From the NCBI GenBank assembly GCA_030295235.1, contig AP026162.1, positions 2,170,001 to 2,234,000 on the forward strand: a stretch of DNA of 64,000 bases, read 5' to 3'. Within the stretch, counting starts at the first letter, position 1. Every line of letters begins with the position of its first letter. Shown here piece by piece: positions 19,661 to 29,553 of this stretch. A program made the translations under genes and the position numbers. The stretch comes from Fistulifera solaris (lineage: Eukaryota; Bacillariophyta; Bacillariophyceae; Naviculales; Stauroneidaceae). Under the pieces are notes generated by a model. The model had not been told where the DNA came from. It saw only the letters and a program-made list of their open reading frames with translations, and did not search any database.

Positions 19661-22544
19661 ATGGCACCCAAGGATAGTGAAGTCGTAGAAATCTCGGCGA
19701 CGACCGAGAAAAAGGGCGATGAGAGTGAAAAGAAGACGGCCGGCAAAAGGGCGACGAGGAGGCCAAGGACACCTTGTCGGAGGAAGACAGAGAGCTGAAG
19801 GAACGTCTCGAAACGTGTGTTTCTACATTATTGAATGAGAATAATGAAGCAGCAGTGACGGTTCCGATTCGATTGAAGGCACTGGACATGATTGTGAATG
19901 AACTGCGTTCGGCGACCAGTAGTATGACGTCCGTCCCGAAACCACTCAAATTCCTCCGTCCGCATTTTTCGGTCTTGAAGGATCTATTCAATTCGATTAC
20001 TGGTGAATCGTCGTCCGTTGAAACGCAAATGTTGGGTTTAAGGGCTCGTTTGGCGGATGTACTCTCGGTACTCGCCATGACCATGGGCAAACCGGAAGAT
20101 CGAGAAAGTTTGCAGTTCAAACTGGCGGGCGCCAAGGATTACGAAGCGTTGGCACAACGTGGAGGCGAATCCCCTGCCGATAATTTGGGATCGTGGGGTC
20201 ATGAATATGTCCGAAGTTTGGCGGGAGAAATTGGAGAAGAGTATGCCGCTCGGGTCATCGCGGGGAGTAATCCGGAAGAAGATGAACCGTTTGCGGATCT
20301 GTTGCAAATGGTGGATGTGATCGTACCGTTCCATGTCAACCACAATGCCGAGGCGGAAGCGGTTGACTTGCTGATTGAAGTGCAACGCTTGAAGAACTTG
20401 TTGAAAATTGATACGATCGACGAGAAGAATTATCAACGCATCTGTTTGTACCTAATCAAGACCGCGGATTACATGTCCGACCCAGATGATCTAGTGGTGA
20501 GTGTATGATCGAACTGTTTTTTATGCAAGAGTTGTATCAGTTTTCTCACATGGATCGTGTTTCTCTTTGGCAGGAAATGCTCGAGACGGCATACGAAATT
20601 TACCGGTCGCAACATCAGTTTTACGATGCATTGCGCGTGGCGTTGCGCATGGCGAGACCCGAATGTATCACGGACCTGCTGAAAGAATGCGAGGATCCAC
20701 TGGAACGCAAACAAATGTGCTTTTTGTTGGGTCGGCACCGGGTCAATTATGAAGTGGACGATAGCGAAATCAAGGATGAAGACGCCTGGAAATTGAACGA
20801 GTACGTCGGCAACGAGAAAATTAGTGAGTTCTTTCTGAAACTGGCACAAGATTTGGACGTCATGGATCCCAAAACTCCAGAAGACATCTATAAATCACAC
20901 CTCGCCGAGACGGGAGGATTTAGCAGGAGGCGCGACATTGGTGGTGCGCAGGTCGATTCGGCTCGAGCCAACCTTGCCAGTACCTACGTGAATGCTTTCG
21001 TGAACGCTGGTTTCTGTCAGGATAAATTAATGACGCCGGACAGCGAGTGGCTTTACAAAAACAAGGATCACGGGATGTTAGCCGCAGCGGCTTCCTTGGG
21101 CTCGATTCTTCTTTGGAACGTTGAGGACGGGTTAACGCAAATTGACAAGTTCCTCTACTCATCGGAAGACTACGTGAAAGCTGGTGCCGCCCTTGCCATT
21201 GGTATCGTGAGTAGCGGAGTTCGAAATGAGGCAGACCCCGCCTTGGCTCTTCTTGCCCAGTATTTAGAAGAGGACTCGGACTCATCGCATGTGATGAAAT
21301 TTGCTGCGTGTACAGGCCTTGGCATAGCATACGCTGGTAGCGCACGAGAAGATGTCATGGAAATCCTTTTACCCGTCGTTGAAGGAACAGGTGGTGGACC
21401 GACGAAAGTGATGGAGGTTTGCTTGGCAGGTCTTGCGTTGGGTATGATTTACGTTGGATCCTGTGACGACAATGTAGGCGGTACCATTGTTCAACGACTT
21501 ATGGAAGCGACGGAAGACGAATTAAATCACTCTCATGCAAGATTTTTATGTCTTGGTCTTGCTCTTTTGTTCCTCGGTCAAATGGAGAAAGCGGACGCAA
21601 TGATTGAAGCGCTTCGCACGGTCGAGCATTCCATTTCGAAATATGCTGTTTTGATGTTAGAGACAGCTGCATATGCTGGAAGTGGCAACGTGTTGAAAGT
21701 TCAGGAGATGCTCCATCAGTGCACGGAGCATCTCACAGAGGGTGCCGAACACCAAATGGCTGCTGTCCTTGGTATTGGGCTTATTACGATGGGTGAAGAT
21801 GTGGGTTCCGAGATGGCCCTACGAACTTTTGATCACTTGCTGCACTATTGTGAACTTCCTATCAAGCGCGCAGTTCCCCTTTCACTCGCTGCGCTAAATA
21901 TCTCCAATCCAGACTTCACAGTTATCGATCAGCTGTCACGGTTGTCGCATGATCCTGACTCCGAAATCGCCCAAAACGCGATCATTGCGTTGGGCATTGT
22001 GAGCGCGGGCACAAATAACTCCCGTGTAGCTGGATTACTCCGCCAGTTGAGTGAATTTTACAGCAAAGAAGCAAGTCACGTGTTTTGTGTCCGAATCGCT
22101 CAGGGCTTACTCCACATGGGGAAGGGTCTCATGACACTGAACCCATTCCATTCCGACAGCATGCTCATGTGTGGACCTGCACTTGGTGGTATGCTAGTTC
22201 TTCTTCACTCCTGCCTCGATCTGAAAAGCACAATTCTTGACAAAAGCCATTATCTTCTCTATTACCTGACATGTGCGATGAACCCTCGAATGTTGATTAC
22301 AGTCGATGAGAACGTCGACATCGCCCCAGTTACGGTTCGTGTAGGTCAGGCTGTCGAGACAGTCGGTCAAGCCGGAAAGCCAAAACGGATCACGGGCTTT
22401 CAAACCCACACTACTCCTGTGTTACTTGCGACAAAAGAACGAGCAGAGCTTGGCACGGAAGAGTTTCTTTCTGTCAGTAGCGTCCTCGAAGGTGTGGTTA
22501 TTGTGAAAAAGAACCCCGAATACGAAACAGAAGAAAAGAAATAA
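19661..22544 (+). CDS. RPN1: RPN1/PSMD2, 26S proteasome base subunit
   Basis: RPN1 is the largest base subunit of the 26S regulatory particle, a toroid of PC repeats that docks ubiquitin shuttles such as RAD23 and the Ubp6 deubiquitylase. Near-identical family blocks are seen throughout: SMTSVPKPLKFLRPHF, LGSWGHEYVRSLAGEI, QVDSARANLASTYVNAFVNAGF, WLYKNKDHGMLAAAASLGSILLWNVEDGLTQIDKFLYSSEDYVKAGA, then PC repeats, and the C-terminal VRVGQAVETVGQAGKPKRITGFQTHTTPVLLATKERAELGTEEFL. One intron, 20497-20573 (GTGAGT donor, phase 0). From the ATG at 19661 the frame must shift near the AAAA run at 19745-19748; one more A gives KKGDEEAKDTLSEEDRELKERLE, as expected. The frame used downstream has no ATG of its own. 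About 935 residues. Confidence 0.94.
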
Positions 22545-22623
22545 TAAATTATTAAGAAACAATGTTTATTCGATTGCTTCGGATTAAAATGGAAGCTCGA
22601 AAGGTAGTGGAGCGCCATCCTGC

Positions 22624-23683
22624 TCACGCTTTGTCAGTGTAAAATCGAAAGCCAGAAAGAGCTAGTGTTACTCTCATGTCTTTTCCAATTGCAACGATGC
22701 CAGCTCTCCTCAATGCAGAAACATCAAACGAGTGTTCAGTAGCTCCAGGACCATGTCCCCGAAATGATGACCATGGGATTCGGACCAATCCCCAATCCTC
22801 TGTTGGCGCTTGGAATGTGGCGCGATAGGAAGAAAATGGTCTTGGGCAATCCTTTGTTTTCAAACTGATCATCATGTGATGTTAGAAATGATATTCCTTA
22901 CGTTGGTTAACAAGGCAAGAAGTATACTTACTGGACATTGAATTGAGCGTGGTCTTCATCTTGGGCTTTGCACACGACATCAAGTTCTAAACCGTCGTAG
23001 GAAGAAGCATCGACCGTATCGAGTTCCGCTTGATGTTGCGCCAAATTGGTCGCCATTTGTATAAAACCTCCGTTATTCTCCAGGCTCACATGTCCCCGTA
23101 GAACATTGGCTTCCCTTCCTTTGTATTTCTCACGAGCTAGATTACCATCTGAGCGTCCTCCCATGACGCGATCCGTGAAGCCACTCCACTGCGTCCCGGA
23201 ACTCGTCGTAGGGAAGGTTTCTGTCATGTCGTCGATGATTCCTGACTTGACACAGCTTGCGTAAGCACTCTTACTCTTTCGAATGCTCTACGAAATTCAG
23301 CTCTTTTGAGAACCGATTGAATGCTACTTGTATGACACAACAACTTTCGCACGTACCGATCCACTTTCGGACGACTTGCCTCCTCCTTCATCGATTCCGA
23401 CCGACAACGCGAAATCTTTGTTGGCTGCTCCGCCGACTTTTCCAATCTTTTTCAAGAAAGCCATTGCCTTGTTGTCGGCCTTTGTCGTTTCAATCGACGT
23501 TTTGTCGTCACTGACGGACCGGAAAATAATCTTTTGGAAATTCTTTTGTTTGCTCTGCAGAAACGATGAGCAGAATTTTTGACACTGAAAAAGAATCATT
23601 ATCCAAAGACAGTGAAATCGAAGGGAAGAGCGCGTCGTGTTCATAGTATTCTCACAGAGGTTGTTTGGTTTCTTTAGTTTCAA
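22624..23683 (-). CDS. CIA30/NDUFAF1-like complex I assembly factor
   Basis: Three exons are joined by introns 23246-23356 (GTACGT donor, phase 0) and 22865-22931 (GTAAGT donor, phase 2). The product carries the CIA30 domain: QWSGFTDRVMGGRSDGNL, NVLRGHVSLENNGGFIQMATNL, DASSYDGLELDVVCK, then KTKDCPRPFSSYRATFQAPTEDWGLVRIPWSSFRG and a final beta-strand TLALSGFRFYTDKA. In animals and fungi CIA30 helps build the membrane arm of mitochondrial complex I; plastid relatives exist in algae and plants. The N-terminal 70 residues are basic and hydrophobic and may be a targeting signal, but whether the start is the ATG at 23683 or 23644 (or lies in a further exon) is unclear. About 293 residues from 23683. 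Convergent with RPN1. Confidence 0.8.
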
Positions 23684-24484
23684 GTAAACTTGCTAAGAGG
23701 TCAACAGCTATGATCAGTTGACCCAAAATGGCGAGAAGATTTTACATCAACATGGTGTGCAATAGAAGATGCCCCAAATCCAGAAAAAAAAGTAAGCTAC
23801 TTTTCGATGCACTCAAACCAATACGGTTCTAAATGTTACAATTGGGGTCTAGAGTGCAGTTGTTATGCGACATTTGTCATGTCTAAGTATCTTTGCGCCC
23901 TTTAGAAGACCCGTGCGATCTGCGCAGTCGACCTAGCTCTAGAAATTATCAACTAGCTCAGACAAGCACGTGATTTATAACATTCTTGCCAAAACGTTGC
24001 TCGAAATCTCTCGAGCGTCACGACATGTCGAGAATTCGGAGAAATGACGAGGAGTAGTCGTCGTCGGATCGTTATTCGAATGAAATAATTGAAAGAAGGC
24101 AAACGAGTCAAGCGTCATCGCCCACGGCCTTGAAAAGGAGTGTACATCGGAGATTAGCAGCCGAAACGGCTTCCAAAGATTATTTGATTCTCCTGAGTTC
24201 TCGTTTCTTACAACTTATAATGTGTTGGATTAGTATTCGACTTCGAATTTGGTTCTCTTGTTCTAATTTCATCTTATCATAAGTCCTCTTGGCTACGAGG
24301 CTCGTTACTTTATCTTTCCATCAGAACATCATTGGATTGTCTGTCAAAACAGTCTTTCAAGTACATCAGGAACGCGCTGAAGATCAGAGACGGTAGGAAA
24401 CCATTTTGTTGGGCTATGTGGTATGTGTCGAACTATTTATGCTTTATGCGAAGACCAGGTACCTTACTCATGAAAACTAGACAT
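23684..24484. other. Intergenic region with duplicated 3' flank
   Basis: No gene seen. Its last ~300 bases are the 3' flank of MYND gene A and resemble the 3' flank of gene C (shared words include GAGTTCTC, GGTTCTCTTGTTCTA and TTTCATCTTATC). Confidence 0.5.
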
Positions 24485-25850
24485 CTATGAGTGCTTTTCA
24501 AAGTGTCGCTTGAGAACTTTGAACGATCCTGGAATACGGAACAAACAGCGCTTGCAATAGACAAGCAAGGACAACGCCTCCGTGGATACTTCACCTAGAT
24601 TGTCTTCTTCTTCTAAGAAATGATCAAAATATGCCGCGATCGGCGCTGGACTGAGAATTGCAGGAAGCGCGGTGGGGTTCTTTCGTTGAATAAGACGAAT
24701 AAGATGGTCGACTTGGTGTTGTTGACTTTTGATATTCACCAAATTCTCATCAATCAACATTTCTTCCATTGCCATCTGAACCTCATGGATGCGTTGCCCG
24801 CCGGACGTACTCTCAAAAGCCTTGATCGAACGGCGATTGGCGTCGTACCTTGCGACAACGCCACATTTGACAATGAGGAGGACCAGTAAAAATGGCATCG
24901 GCAGGTCTGGATTAGTCAATTCAGGGCATTGGTCGCAAAAGTTGTGAAAGCGACAGTTGATTTCGCGCGGGTAGATCCAATCGCCCTCCTCACTTTGAGT
25001 GTGCATGAGCAAATACTTGTGTATATCTTCTACACGTTCAAGTTTGAGCTTCAGCCAGAATCGAACCAAAGCACAGGTATCATCGTCACGGTGCAGGATC
25101 AAAGGAATGAAAAGGGCTGCATAAAGCAATGGCGTTGGAGGACCGGTAGAATCTAATCGCAGCAATGCCAAGGCATGATGTAGTGCTTTTTCCCAGACAC
25201 TTTTGATTTCAGCTCGAAAGGCTGCCTCCACGTATGTTGTCATTAAGCCAAGCCGGGCTTCCATGTAATCTTGCGTCTCCTCCATTTCACCGAAGAACCC
25301 TACTCGCGTTTCGAAAAGGTTTTCGTCATTGCCCGCAATTCGCGTCATTCGAAGAGATGCCGCCTCCTCTTTAACGAGCTCCTCTTTAACGAGCTTCCAA
25401 TGTTTAGACACATCTAGACAGTCTTCTTTATGCTCACGATAATCAGCTATCTGACAGTCCTTGCTACAATACCATGCTGTATGGCAGCGCGAGCAGCACA
25501 GCAAGCGCGTTTCAGGTCGACTGTGACAAGTAGCGCACCAGGGTTCTTCTTGCAAGAGCGGATCTTTCAAGGGGTGCTTCTTGGCAAGCGCCTTGATGTC
25601 ACAAGCGGAGGGAAAGTTCTCGTTTGCAGGCATTGTTCGTGTTGAGTTTGCAAGAATGATAATGACGGAAGTCCGCTACGTCGTTTTGCTTGTTCCCGCC
25701 CTTTTGTGAAGGCGGTCGTCATTCGTTTCGGTTCGTCGTCGCAAAAAGATTTTTTTGTTTTCGTTTGGCGCGCGAGGACGAGTCAGTTCATAGAGGACAT
25801 TTTTACGGATTATAGATACCGGGTACGTCAGTTCCCCATGCTTTCCCCTT
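24185..25850. repeat. Segmental duplication, copy 1 (MYND gene A with flanks)
   Basis: This segment pairs with 27815-29435. The 3' flank (24185-24320) is recognisably similar. The coding part is patchy, being almost identical over about 25158-25560, and about 200 bases of 5' flank (25640-25850) are also nearly identical. Boundaries are approximate. Confidence 0.75.
24485..25633 (-). CDS. MYND-type zinc finger protein, paralogue A
   Basis: 382 residues in one exon. The N-terminal MYND finger is complete: EPWCATCHSRPETRLLCCSRCHTAWYCSKDCQIADYREHKEDC, with C-x2-C, C-x2-C, C-x3-C and H-x3-C ligands. MYND fingers bind proline-rich peptides and mediate protein-protein contacts. The remaining 300 residues are alpha-helical (for example SVWEKALHHALALLRLD, PLILHRDDDTCALVRFWLKLKLERVEDIHKYLLMHTQSEEGDWIYPRE) and shared with paralogues B and C; I do not know a named domain for them. 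A short internal duplication (KEELVKEE) is absent from copy C. It is the first of three tandem copies in the same orientation. The start ATG at 25633 matches the MPA(N/K)EN start of copy C. Confidence 0.86.
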   Translation of the reverse strand: MPANENFPSACDIKALAKKHPLKDPLLQEEPWCATCHSRPETRLLCCSRCHTAWYCSKDCQIADYREHKEDCLDVSKHWKLVKEELVKEEAASLRMTRIAGNDENLFETRVGFFGEMEETQDYMEARLGLMTTYVEAAFRAEIKSVWEKALHHALALLRLDSTGPPTPLLYAALFIPLILHRDDDTCALVRFWLKLKLERVEDIHKYLLMHTQSEEGDWIYPREINCRFHNFCDQCPELTNPDLPMPFLLVLLIVKCGVVARYDANRRSIKAFESTSGGQRIHEVQMAMEEMLIDENLVNIKSQQHQVDHLIRLIQRKNPTALPAILSPAPIAAYFDHFLEEEDNLGEVSTEALSLLVYCKRCLFRIPGSFKVLKRHFEKHS

Positions 25851-25897
25851 CATTATTTCAAGCGAGAACTGAACACTGAACAATACTTATTCGTAAA

Positions 25898-27057
25898 TTA
25901 AACAGGATAAGACGGATTCCTTCCAAAGCGTTGCTCGAGCTTTTCTCTTGCTCCCGGAATTCGAGCCAGACAGCGAATGCTGTACAAAATCAAGGATTTT
26001 GCTTCTGTGGGCTCACCCCGTGCGCGCGTTCCTTTCACTATTGCAAAGAGCAGGTCTGGGTTGAGCGTTGCAGGAAGTAGCGTGGGATTAATCCTTTGAA
26101 TAAGAGTGATTATCTGGTCGACTTGCTCACGTTGACTTTCAATATTCATTAACTTTTCATCGATCAGCTTTTCCCTCACTTCCATCTGAACTTCCTGAAT
26201 ACTTTTTCCGCCAGTTGTTGTATGAGAACCCGAATCGATTGATCGGCGAGTGGCGTCGTAAGTCGCAACAAGGCGAAGCTTGACAATGAGGGCTGCCAAT
26301 AGAAAGGCCAATGGTACGTCGTTTTCATCGCTCAACTTCGGATATTTTTGAATGAAGTCATGATATCGACAGTCCTTTTCGTGCGGGTACATCCAATCAC
26401 CCTCTTTACTTTGGCTGCATCGGAGCATGTGTTTGTTTGTGTCTCCTTCCTTGTTCACTTTCTCTTTCATCCAATAGTGGATGTAATCACAAGCATCATC
26501 GTCGCGATGCAGGATCAATAGAACGAAAAGCGTCGGTTCAAGAAAAGAGAAGCATGGAAGATTTGCATCTAACTTCTGCATTTCCAAAGCATGAAACAAT
26601 ACTTTTTCCCAGACGTTCTTGATTTCTACCCGAAAGGCTGCCTTCAAATACATTTCAATTAAACCGATGCGGGCATCCATGTAATTTGCAGTCGCATCCA
26701 ATTGCCCGAATAATCCGACTCGCGTTTCAAACAAGTTTTCTACAATGTACTGCTTGTCATCCATATAGATACGCGTCTGACGAATGGGTATAGCCTCTCG
26801 TTCAACGCTTTGTTGGTAACCAGCCACGGCCAGACAGACGTCCTTGTGCTTGTCTTTATAATGGGCTTTCTGACAATCTTTGCTGCAATACCAAGCTGTC
26901 GTACATCGCGAACAACACATCAAGCGAGAATCGGGTCGACTAAGCATTCCAGGCACCAGGGTTTGTCTTGGTAACCCGGGTCGTATCCGTCGTAGGCCGG
27001 CGTTTTGTCGGATGACTGTTGAGCAGCTCGAAAGCTTCCTTTCTTTTCGGGGTACAT
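25898..27057 (-). CDS. MYND-type zinc finger protein, paralogue B, frame break in the finger
   Basis: The most divergent of the three tandem MYND paralogues. From the ATG at 27057 the product reads MYPEKKGSFRAAQQSSDK and then DKPWCLECL, the first zinc-ligand pair; the frame then breaks at about 26940-26945, and the rest of the finger (SRPDSRLMCCSRCTTAWYCSKDCQKAHYKDKHKDVC) continues in another frame to the stop at 25898. One extra base restores a complete finger aligned with copies A and C and a protein of about 386 residues. The open frame also runs upstream past 27057 but with unrelated sequence. The helical C-terminal region keeps the family landmarks (VWEKVLFHALEMQKLD, LLILHRDDDAC, SQSKEGDWMYPHEKDCRYHDF). 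Either a sequence error or an early-stage pseudogene. Confidence 0.72.
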
Positions 27058-28083
27058 TGTTAGCAGGTCCATTTTGTTGTGCGATGTATAAATTATCGCT
27101 TTTAGCTAAATGCCTTGAGACTTTTAAGGTCGACCTTTCTAAAATAATAAAATGGATCGTTGATTGTGGTTGTGTTGGTGTTGTCGGTTGTTGCGGGTTG
27201 CGGTTTGTTGCAAGGTTTCTTGCGATGACGATCTTTTCGTTTGCGTTATTATTGTTCTGACATTTCGCGGCAAAATTTATTATAGTCCGAAATGTACGAA
27301 AGACAATCACGACTCACTCGATTTTTAGTCATGAGGCAATTATCGTTGCTGTTCGCTATTTGCTCTCTATACCATGAGTCTCTATACACTGTACGTGTGC
27401 TCTTCGCATGCATAAAAACATCGTTTTCAAACCAGCTTATTATTTGGTAAGAAGTGAAATACATTATAATTCACTTCTCGACAAAAGTCTTGGGTATATT
27501 TCGCATTAAATACTATGACACTCAAGTGTATCTTTTAATCGCGACTGAATATCATAATGAGTCATACTACAGTTAAAGGCCCGTCATCATTTGAAGTCTG
27601 TACGATGTATCATGCCTCACGCTGTATTTCTCACAAGCGCGATGATCATATTATCCGGTAGGTTTTATTGGGCGCCATACCATGATGGATATTTTAAGAA
27701 ATGATGAAACGATCGTTGAATTATGAGAATATCTAACCAAGGCAAATAGCTGGCCGTCATCCATTATGGCCTCAAACTGGATTGTACCTTACCAGTAAAA
27801 CAGTTTCCCAAAGATATGATGATTCTGAGTTCTCATTCCTTCCAACTTACAGGGCAGCTTGCAGGGTACTGGACTACTATTTGATCTTGATTTTTGGTTC
27901 TCTTGTTCTATTTCATCTTATCCTACGTACTCATGACTCATGACTGAGCTAGTTGCATCATCTATCCTTTCTGAGTATCATTGAGCCAAGGGATCCTTCC
28001 TCTATCCTATCGCAGTATCATTGAGCTAAGGGATTTGCATCGAAACGACTTTCGCGATGAGTATACTAGGAACTCGCGAAAGT
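27058..28083. other. Intergenic region between MYND B and C
   Basis: No gene seen in this kilobase. The right part (from about 27815) is the duplicated 3' flank shared with MYND A. The left part holds the probable promoter of MYND B. Confidence 0.5.
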
Positions 28084-29435
28084 TTAGTCATCGTAAAAGC
28101 CCGCTTTCATGAAGTCTTCCTCGAGAACATCGTGAGTGCCTGGAATTCGAATCATGCAGCGCATGCAATAGACAAGTAAAGACATGGTCCCAGAGGACAA
28201 GGATACATCCAGACCACGTTCTTCTTGGCTGAGAATATATCCTGTAAGCGAGTCAGGTTCGAGAAGTGTACGTAGCACAACACAATTGTTTCGATGAATA
28301 CCACAGACAAGACGGTCGACTTGCTTTCGTTGACTTTTGATATTCACCAAACTTTCATCAACCAGCATTTCTTTCACTATCATCTGAACCTCATGGATTC
28401 GTTGCCCGCCGGACGTGCTCTCAAAAACCTTGATCGATCGGCTAATGGCGTTGTACGTTGCAACAATGCCACATTTGACAAGGAGAAGGGCCAGTAAAAA
28501 TGGCATCTGTTGGTCTGGCGAAGTTAGATCCGCGCACTCGTCGAAAAAATTAAGAAAGCGACAGTTTTTCTCGCGCGGGTAGATCCAATCGCCTTCCTTA
28601 CTTTCAGAGTGCATGCGGAAATATTCGTGCATATCTTCTTCTCGTTCAGTGTCAATATTAATGAAGAATCGAATCATATCGCAGGTATCATCGTCACGCT
28701 GCAAAATCAAAGGAATGAATATAGCAGCGCTTAAAATCGGCGACGGCGGTGGACCAGTAGCATTTAAACGCAGCAATGCCAAGGCATGATGTAGTGCTTT
28801 TTCCCAGACACTTTTGATTTCAACTCGAAAGGCTGCCTCCACGTATGTTGTCATTAAGCCAAGTCGGGCTTCTATGTAATCATGCATCTCCTCAATTTCA
28901 CCGAAGAACCCTACTCGCATTTCGAAAAGGTTTTCGTCATTGCCCGCAAATCGCGTCATTCGAAGAGATGCGGCCTCCTCTTCTACGAACTTCCAATGTT
29001 TAGACACATCTAGACAGTCTTCTTTATGCTCACGATAATCAGCTATCTGACAGTCCTTGCTACAATACCATGCTGTATGGCAGCGCGAGCAGCACAGCAA
29101 GCGCGTTTCAGGTCGACTGTGACAAGTAGCGCACCAGGGTTCTTCTTGCAAGAGCGGATCTTTCAAGGGGTGCTTCTTGGCAAGCGACATGCGAGCGGAA
29201 GCTGCGAAAAGATTCTCCTTTGCAGGCATTGTTCGTGTTGAGTTTGCAAGAATGATACTGTTAATGACAGAGGTCCGTTGCGTCGGTTTGCTTGTTCCCG
29301 CCCTTTTGTGAAGGCGGTCGTCATTCGTTTCGGTTCGTCGTCGCAAAAAGATTTTTTTGTTTTCGTTTGGCGCGCGAGGACGAGTCAGTTCGTAGAGCGA
29401 CATTTTTACGGATTTTCGATAGGCGGTTACGTCAG
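27815..29435. repeat. Segmental duplication, copy 2 (MYND gene C with flanks)
   Basis: Partner of 24185-25850. The near-identical core (about 28770-29185), the duplicated upstream region (29230-29435) and the more diverged 3' flank (27815-27950) are collinear with copy 1. Boundaries are approximate. The upstream part also serves as the 5' region of the SNM1-like gene. Confidence 0.75.
28084..29229 (-). CDS. MYND-type zinc finger protein, paralogue C
   Basis: 381 residues from the ATG at 29229 (MPAKENLFAASARMSLAKKH), in one exon. The MYND finger region (PLLQEEPWCATCHSRPETRLLCC...HKEDC) is identical in protein to copy A, and the helical part is the same as A up to about residue 170 apart from scattered changes; beyond that it diverges strongly (for example LRLNATGPPPSPILSAAIFIPLILQRDDDTCDMIRFFINID), while keeping the family pattern GDWIYPREKNCRFLNFFDEC. 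The open frame continues upstream to 29514, but the start is fixed by comparison with copy A. It is divergent from the SNM1-like gene with 324 bases between starts. Function unknown; a protein-protein adaptor is the usual MYND role. Confidence 0.86.
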   Translation of the reverse strand: MPAKENLFAASARMSLAKKHPLKDPLLQEEPWCATCHSRPETRLLCCSRCHTAWYCSKDCQIADYREHKEDCLDVSKHWKFVEEEAASLRMTRFAGNDENLFEMRVGFFGEIEEMHDYIEARLGLMTTYVEAAFRVEIKSVWEKALHHALALLRLNATGPPPSPILSAAIFIPLILQRDDDTCDMIRFFINIDTEREEDMHEYFRMHSESKEGDWIYPREKNCRFLNFFDECADLTSPDQQMPFLLALLLVKCGIVATYNAISRSIKVFESTSGGQRIHEVQMIVKEMLVDESLVNIKSQRKQVDRLVCGIHRNNCVVLRTLLEPDSLTGYILSQEERGLDVSLSSGTMSLLVYCMRCMIRIPGTHDVLEEDFMKAGFYDD

Positions 29436-29553
29436 TTCGCTTTTCCCCCTTTTTGAAACGACAAAAGTCACACCAACGCAGAGCATCAATAAGAATGGCA
29501 TCATCACGTTTCATTCAAAGCAACAAAAGCCAACTTACAACATCAACAATGAC
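29230..29553. promoter_or_regulatory. Shared divergent promoter region of MYND C and SNM1-like gene
   Basis: No gene seen. About 200 of these bases are almost the same as the region upstream of MYND A (25640-25850), including TTCGTTTGGCGCGCGAGGAC and GAGTCAGTTC, so the MYND duplication carried its promoter along. Confidence 0.55.

Noticed and set aside
19661-19800. Programmed ribosomal frameshift in RPN1
   Set aside because: RPN1 is not known to use frameshifting, and the same kind of break recurs in many unrelated genes of this window; a sequence error is simpler.
29278-29553. N-terminal extension of the SNM1-like protein up to 29278
   Set aside because: The extension starts at TTG, has no ATG before 29554, and overlaps the duplicated promoter block shared with MYND A.
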